Source: an uncultured Hymenobacter sp.
GTDB lineage: Bacteria; Bacteroidota; Bacteroidia; Cytophagales; Hymenobacteraceae
Direction of reading: 5' to 3'
Length of the DNA: 11,391 bases
NCBI GenBank assembly: GCA_937871705.1
Contig: CALMOO010000708.1
Location: 3,165 to 14,555 of the forward strand
The notes under the pieces were generated by a model. That model worked only from the letters and a program-made list of their open reading frames with translations. It had not been told where the DNA came from and did no database searches. This document shows positions 6,874 through 11,391 of the stretch, one piece after another. Every line of letters starts with the position of its first letter. Position 1 is the first letter of the stretch. The position numbers and the translations under genes were made by a program.

Positions 6874-7749
6874 ATGCTAACTCCCAAACTCCTCTTTGCC
6901 CTGCGTAACCTGCCGCTGGCTGCCAAGCGAGCGGCCGAAGGCTTCCTGGCGGGTGCGCACGCCAGCCGGCGGCATGGGGTAGGCATGGAGTTCAGCCAAT
7001 ACCGGCCCTACCAGCCCGGCGACGACCTACGCCGCCTCGACTGGCGGCTGGCGGCGCGGTCGGACCGCTACTACATCCGCGAGTCGGAGGTTGATACGAG
7101 TCTCACGGTGAATCTCTTGCTCGATGCCAGCGCCAGCATGAACCACCGCGACGATAATGGCCTCAGCAAGCTCGACTACGCCCGGCTGCTACTGGCCGCG
7201 CTCGCTTACCTGGCCCAGAAGCAGGGCGATGCCGTGGGCCTGAGCATCTTGAGCCCCGAAGGCTTGCAGCACCTGCCCGCCCGCGCCGATACGCGCCAGC
7301 TGCCGCGCCTCTACCACACCCTCGAAACCGCCGAGGCTACGGGCACCTTCCCCAGCATCACCACGCTGGCGCCCCTTACGGCCCGGCGCCAACGGGCGTT
7401 AACGGTTTGCGTCAGTGATTTATACGAAGAACACGGCGAGATAAACCGCCTGCTGGGCCGCCTGCGCGCCGTGAGCGGCGACGTGCTGCTGCTGCACCTG
7501 GTAGCGGGCAATGAATTGAAGTTCAGCTACAAAGGCCCCATTACCTTTCGCGACCTCGAAACCGGCCAAACCATTCAGCTTGATGCCGACCAGCAGCGCC
7601 CGGCTTACCAGCAGCAGCTCCAGCAGTGGCTCCGCGACACGGCCCAAACCGCGCGCCGACAGGGGCTCGACTACCACCAGCTCAGCACCGCCGAACCGCT
7701 GGATGGCGCAATGCGCGAGTTTTTGAAACGACGCCAGCTGATGAGTTAA
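6874..7749 (+). CDS. DUF58 domain protein (VWA-like), MoxR partner
   Basis: The 291-residue protein carries the DUF58 signature at about residues 35-72: EFSQYRPYQPGDDLRRLDW followed by RLAARSDRYYIRESE. A von Willebrand factor A-like fold follows, with a MIDAS motif DASAS (D84, S86, S88), a later threonine in TGTFPS and an aspartate in VCVSDLYEE (D182), so the metal site looks complete. There is no transmembrane segment, so it is probably cytoplasmic or membrane-associated. DUF58 proteins are the usual partners of MoxR ATPases in Bat-type modules, and MoxR may remodel or load this one. The ATG at 6874 fits the family start (LTPKLLFALRNLPLAAKRAAEGFLAGAH is not preceded by any other in-frame ATG). 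The BatA-type gene starts 47 bases downstream. Confidence 0.92.
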   Translation: MLTPKLLFALRNLPLAAKRAAEGFLAGAHASRRHGVGMEFSQYRPYQPGDDLRRLDWRLAARSDRYYIRESEVDTSLTVNLLLDASASMNHRDDNGLSKLDYARLLLAALAYLAQKQGDAVGLSILSPEGLQHLPARADTRQLPRLYHTLETAEATGTFPSITTLAPLTARRQRALTVCVSDLYEEHGEINRLLGRLRAVSGDVLLLHLVAGNELKFSYKGPITFRDLETGQTIQLDADQQRPAYQQQLQQWLRDTAQTARRQGLDYHQLSTAEPLDGAMREFLKRRQLMS

Positions 7750-7755
7750 CCCGTT

Positions 7756-7778
7756 TGTCATTGCGAAGGGGAACGACA
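7756..7778 (+). repeat. Short repeat related to the 3764-3786 terminator core
   Basis: The 23 bases between the DUF58 and BatA genes begin TGTCATTGCGA and end ACGACA. They match 19 of 23 positions of the reverse strand of 3764-3786 and form an imperfect hairpin (TGTCATTGC against GGAACGACA, two mismatches). It looks like one copy of a dispersed short repeat. No T-run that would make it a terminator is clearly positioned, although TTTTT follows at 7780-7784. Confidence 0.55.
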
Positions 7779-7796
7779 GTTTTTAGTTAATTCCAT

Positions 7797-9398
7797 TTGT
7801 TTACTCTCACTAATCCTTCTGCGCTGCTTGCCTTGCTGGGCCTTTTGGTGCCGCTGGCCATTCACCTCTGGAATCGCCGGCCGGGACGGGAGGTGGCGGT
7901 GGGCAGCCTGCGCTGGCTGGCGGCCGGGGCCAACCGCCGTATGCGCAACCTGCGCCTGGAGCAAGTGCTACTGCTGCTGCTGCGGGCGGCGCTGCTGGCC
8001 GTGCTAGCCGTGGCCGTAGCTGGCCCAACGTGGCGGCATGCCCTACCCCCCGGCCGCGGGCAAGTGCTGGTGAGCCCCGAGTTGATGGGCACTAGCTCGC
8101 TGGCGGCCGTGCGGCCGAGCATCGATGCGCTGCGGCGACGGGGCTATGCGCTGCGCTGGCTGAGCCAGGGGCTGCCCAAAGTTTCGGCAGCAGCTTGGCA
8201 GGCCGATTCGCTGGGGCGGCGCACGGATAGTGTATCGGCGCTGAGCCAAGCTGCTGCGTCGGGCTTTTATTGGGAGCGTATCCGGCAGGCGGCCGACACC
8301 TTTGCCGGCCAACCGCTGTACGTGCTAACGCCGGCCACGCTGCGCGGCATGCAAGGCACCCACCGCCCGCTTCCCTCCAACCTAACCTGGCAAACCCTAC
8401 CCCTGCCTACCGCCTCGACCTGGGTGCAAGCGGCCAACGGCACCGCCGACAGCCTGCGCCTACTCGTGGGCTACGGCACCGAGCAGCAAACGACCTTCCG
8501 CACGGTGCGCGTGGCGCGGCCTGCGGCGGGGCAAAAGCTCACTGGGCCCGCCCTACCCCCTCTTCGCTACGAAACACCGCGCAATGGCCAGGCGCAAGTA
8601 CTACCGTTGCCGGCCACGCCCGCCGACTCGGGCCGCGCGCCAGCCGCTGTGTTGGTGCAGCCGGCCGCGCTGCGGGTGTGGGTATACACGACCCCAGCTT
8701 ACGCCGAAGACGCCCGCTACCTGCGCGCGGCCTTGCGGGCGGCGAGTGCGGGCCTACCTGGTTCGCTGGCGCTGACAGTGGCGCCTACCCTGCCTACTGC
8801 AGCCAATGCCCCCGACTGGCTGTTCTGGCTCTCGGCGGCGCCGGTGCCAGAAATCTGGCGCGGGCAGGTGCGCCAAGGCTTGCACCTGTGGCAAGCCGCC
8901 GCTGGGCCGGGCGAGGCCGACACCACCGGGCTTTTGGCGCCGGCGCTGGATGAGGCGGCGCCCGTCACCATCTGGCGGCACACGCAGCAGCCGGCGGGCG
9001 CCAACGCCGACGTGCTTTGGACGGATGGCCGTGGCCGCGCCGTGCTGGCCCGGCAACCAGTTGGGCAAGGGGCTTTTTACCAATTCTCGACCCGCCTCAA
9101 CCCCGCTTGGAGCGAGCTGCCCGATAGCCCGGCGCTGCCCGCGCTGCTGCTGAGCCTGCTCCAACCCGACCCCACTGGCCCCACGCTAGCCCGCCTGAAC
9201 GCCCACGACCAGCGCCGCCTCGGCCCCGCGCAGCGGCCTGTTCGGGCTGGCCAGGGGGGTAGGAAACTTCTAGCCCCGACGGCCTTTCGGCTGCTCGACT
9301 TGCGGCCCTGGGTGGTGCTGGCGGCGGGCTTGCTGTTGGCCCTGGAGCGCTGGCTGGCCCACCGGCGCGCGGCCCTCACTTTACCTTCTTTGGCATGA
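7797..9398 (+). CDS. BatA-type aerotolerance-regulator membrane protein, TTG start
   Basis: The protein (533 residues) opens with the BatA N-terminal domain: FTLTNPSALLALLGLLVPLAIHLWNRRPGREVAVGSLRWL, with a first membrane segment at about residues 8-25. A second one follows at about 60-77. The long middle is Ala/Pro/Leu-rich and poorly conserved. A C-terminal segment around residues 423-444 (GQGAFYQFSTRLNPAWSEL) matches the end of the BatA periplasmic domain, and a last membrane segment lies at about 505-522. The TTG at 7797 is chosen because an in-frame TAA at 7788 closes the frame just upstream, there is no ATG, and it gives the family's expected N-terminus. BatA-type proteins sit in the inner membrane with MoxR and DUF58 partners. 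It ends in an ATGA overlap with the next gene. Confidence 0.85.
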   Translation: MFTLTNPSALLALLGLLVPLAIHLWNRRPGREVAVGSLRWLAAGANRRMRNLRLEQVLLLLLRAALLAVLAVAVAGPTWRHALPPGRGQVLVSPELMGTSSLAAVRPSIDALRRRGYALRWLSQGLPKVSAAAWQADSLGRRTDSVSALSQAAASGFYWERIRQAADTFAGQPLYVLTPATLRGMQGTHRPLPSNLTWQTLPLPTASTWVQAANGTADSLRLLVGYGTEQQTTFRTVRVARPAAGQKLTGPALPPLRYETPRNGQAQVLPLPATPADSGRAPAAVLVQPAALRVWVYTTPAYAEDARYLRAALRAASAGLPGSLALTVAPTLPTAANAPDWLFWLSAAPVPEIWRGQVRQGLHLWQAAAGPGEADTTGLLAPALDEAAPVTIWRHTQQPAGANADVLWTDGRGRAVLARQPVGQGAFYQFSTRLNPAWSELPDSPALPALLLSLLQPDPTGPTLARLNAHDQRRLGPAQRPVRAGQGGRKLLAPTAFRLLDLRPWVVLAAGLLLALERWLAHRRAALTLPSLA

Positions 9399-11391
9399 TG
9401 CAAACCGTCGTCGTTCCTTTCGCAACCAGCGACTTACTCCAGGCTCGGCGGCTGCTCGGGGGGGTAGGGCGCAGCTACGCCCAGCGCCATGCGGCGGCGG
9501 TGCTGCTGCCTACATTGGCGGCGAGCTTGTTGGTCTTGGCGCTGGGTCATCGCTGGCCCAGCAGCCTACCCATCTGGGTAGCGCTGGCGGTGCTGATTTT
9601 GGCGGGCGCATGGTGGCGGCTATACTCGTATCAGCTGAGCCCGGAAGCAGTGGCGCGCCAGCTCGACCGGCAGTACCCGGAGTTGGAAGACAGTACTGGC
9701 CTGCTGCTGCAAAACCCCGCCGACCTGCCGCTGCTGGGCCAATTGCAACAAGAGCGCGTAGCCCAGCAACTCGCGCAACTCACGGCAAACGGCGCGGCAC
9801 TGCTGCCGTTTTCCTTCAAGAAGTCCCTCCTGCTGAGTGCCCTATCCTTACTAGGAGCGGCAGGACTGTGGCTGCTACCCCCTGCCCAACGGGCCGTCAA
9901 GCCAGCCAGCGTAGCGGTGCATTTCACCCCCGACCCAGCGCACAAAATAACGGCCGCCGGGCCCGCGCGCATCACGAAAGTGAGCCTGCTCGTGACGCCG
10001 CCAGCTTACACGCGGCGGGCGGCATTTGTACCGGCGCAGGCTTCGTTTCAATGCCCGCAAGGCGCGCGGGTGCGCTGGGTGGTGCAGGTGAATCGCGTTG
10101 AAAAAACGCTACCTACGCTAGAAATAGGGGAGCATAAAGTACGCCTGCAGCCGCTGACTGGCCAGCCAAGCGCCTTTTTTGCGGAGCAGATGATGCTCGC
10201 GCCGGCCTTGTACCGGCTGCGCTACGCCGGCCAGGTATCCGACGACTACGCCATTGACGTGCGGCCCGACCAAGTGCCGGTAGTACGTATTCAGACGCCT
10301 AAGCCTTACACACTTATCGCCGCTGTGGGCACTCGGCCCGAGGTGCCGGTGCGCGCTACTCTGCGCGATGATTATGGCCTGAGCCACGCCGAGCTGGTCA
10401 TTACGGTGGCGCAGGGGCAGGGCGAGGCGGTGAAGTTTCACGAGGTGCGCCGCGACCTCAGCGCGGGCTTGGGTGGGCAGCCGGCGCTGAGCACACTTAC
10501 CAATTCACTTAGTTTGCCCAAGCTGGGCATGACCTACGGCGACGAGCTGTATTTCTACATCCAGGCCCGTGACAACCACGGCCAAAGTGCCCGCTCCGAC
10601 ACCTACCTGGTGCAGTGGCAAGACACCGCCGCCGCTACCAGCGCCCTCGATATGGGCATGGGTGTGAACACGGCGCCGGCTTACTTCCGCAGTGAGCGCC
10701 AGATAATTATCGATACCGAAAAGCTGTTAGCTGAGAGGAATAAACTTACGGCGGCCGAGTTTACGAACCGGGCCAATGCGCTGGGCTTCGACCAGCAGTC
10801 GCTGCGGCTGCGCTACGGCAAGTTTTTGGGCGAAGAAGCCGAAAAAGGCATTGGCGCTACGGCTGGTCCGCCTTCGCCCATTGCGGAGGACGAGGATGCG
10901 CCGGCCGCAACGGCCGCCGCCCACGCGCCTACCGCCGAGGACGGCGACCATGACCACGCGGCCGGGCCGCCTAGCTCGGCACGCAACGCTTCGCCCACGG
11001 CCGAAACCGATGCGCTCATGGACCCCTACATCCACAAGCACGACGATGCCGAAACCGCCGACTTTCTGGAGCCCGCCGTGAAGGCCAAGCTTCACGCGGT
11101 GCTCGACGAGATGTGGGCTGCCGAGCTGCGCCTGCGCACCAGCCAGCCCGCCGCGGCGCGCCCCTACGAGTACCGCGCCCTGCGCTTGCTCAAGCAGGTG
11201 CAGCAGCAAACCCGCGCTTATGTGAAGAAGGCCGGCTTCACGCCCCAGCCCTTTCCCGAGGCTACCCTGCGCCTCACCGGCGAGCTGAAGGGCGCCGCCG
11301 CGCCACACCTGCTCGCTACCGTGCCCGCGCCAGCCGCTCAGCCGGCGGTGCGCGGGGCTTTGCGCTGGCTTGCGGCGGCCCAGGCCGGCCA
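9395..11391 (+). CDS. Large DUF4175-like membrane protein (3' end outside window)
   Basis: The frame is open without a stop from the ATG at 9395 to the right edge, giving 665 residues so far. The start overlaps the BatA stop (ATGA), a sign of coupled translation; the ATG at 9398 is an equally possible start. Three membrane segments are visible at about residues 33-52, 58-76 and 144-164. The extracytoplasmic part then has repeated beta-rich modules, including DYGLSHAELVITV (about 326-338) and DELYFYIQARDNHG, typical of large DUF4175 proteins of Bacteroidota encoded beside BatA. Residues about 486-545 form an Ala/Pro/Asp/His-rich low-complexity linker. The usual Gln-rich C-terminal region would lie beyond the window. 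Family function is unknown; the row suggests an envelope scaffold for the MoxR module. Assignment to DUF4175 is by pattern and context, without a search. Confidence 0.8.
   Translation, partial: MMQTVVVPFATSDLLQARRLLGGVGRSYAQRHAAAVLLPTLAASLLVLALGHRWPSSLPIWVALAVLILAGAWWRLYSYQLSPEAVARQLDRQYPELEDSTGLLLQNPADLPLLGQLQQERVAQQLAQLTANGAALLPFSFKKSLLLSALSLLGAAGLWLLPPAQRAVKPASVAVHFTPDPAHKITAAGPARITKVSLLVTPPAYTRRAAFVPAQASFQCPQGARVRWVVQVNRVEKTLPTLEIGEHKVRLQPLTGQPSAFFAEQMMLAPALYRLRYAGQVSDDYAIDVRPDQVPVVRIQTPKPYTLIAAVGTRPEVPVRATLRDDYGLSHAELVITVAQGQGEAVKFHEVRRDLSAGLGGQPALSTLTNSLSLPKLGMTYGDELYFYIQARDNHGQSARSDTYLVQWQDTAAATSALDMGMGVNTAPAYFRSERQIIIDTEKLLAERNKLTAAEFTNRANALGFDQQSLRLRYGKFLGEEAEKGIGATAGPPSPIAEDEDAPAATAAAHAPTAEDGDHDHAAGPPSSARNASPTAETDALMDPYIHKHDDAETADFLEPAVKAKLHAVLDEMWAAELRLRTSQPAAARPYEYRALRLLKQVQQQTRAYVKKAGFTPQPFPEATLRLTGELKGAAAPHLLATVPAPAAQPAVRGALRWLAAAQAG

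Noticed and set aside
8270..8953. Open frame of 227 codons overlapping the BatA-like gene on the same strand.
   Set aside because: The product is Arg/Ala/Pro-rich with no recognisable domain, and it lies inside a recognised BatA-type gene; it is a frame shadow.
9610..10101. Same-strand open frame of 163 codons in the DUF4175-like region.
   Set aside because: The longer uninterrupted frame from 9395 has membrane segments and domain-like sequence; this one is Arg/Ala/Pro-rich and is a shadow.

Overview
The window looks like chromosomal DNA of a GC-rich member of the Bacteroidota, most likely Hymenobacter or a close relative in the Cytophagales. The evidence is gene content (a PorT-like outer-membrane barrel and a DUF4159-MoxR-DUF58-BatA-DUF4175 gene row), roughly 60% GC, absence of clear Shine-Dalgarno sequences, and many short palindromic elements between genes. 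This assignment is inference from sequence only. No RNA genes, CRISPR arrays, transposases or phage genes were seen, and no gap between genes exceeds 300 bases.

Left part (1-3793): a TldD/TldE (PmbA) metalloprotease locus. It starts with the 3' end of one tldE-like gene, followed by two tandem hairpins and an intrinsic terminator. Then comes a tldD with an intact HExxxH zinc motif and an apparent twin-arginine signal, a palindrome-filled spacer, and a second complete tldE. The two tldE genes are paralogues (126 of 160 aligned residues identical by hand count), so the locus has been duplicated. A 16-bp-stem terminator separates it from a convergent gene.

Middle (3827-5393): a leftward gene for a small secreted beta-barrel protein of the PorT/OMP_b-brl type, then a rightward gene for a secreted DUF4159 protein, then a roughly 95-bp imperfect palindrome.

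Right part (4608-11391): DUF4159, MoxR AAA+ ATPase, DUF58 (von Willebrand factor A-like), BatA-type membrane protein and a large DUF4175-like membrane protein, which runs off the right edge. This resembles the Bat/MoxR modules of Bacteroidota, thought to act as ATPase-driven chaperone systems at the cell envelope. An AT-rich orphan gene (about 6402-6873) sits between moxR and DUF58 and is unlike everything around it. The BatA-like gene probably uses a TTG start, and the DUF4175 gene starts inside the BatA stop codon (ATGA overlap).

The most unusual signal is a heptamer, GGGGTAG/CTACCCC. It occurs at least 19 times on both strands, in genes in different reading frames and in spacers, where base composition predicts about two.
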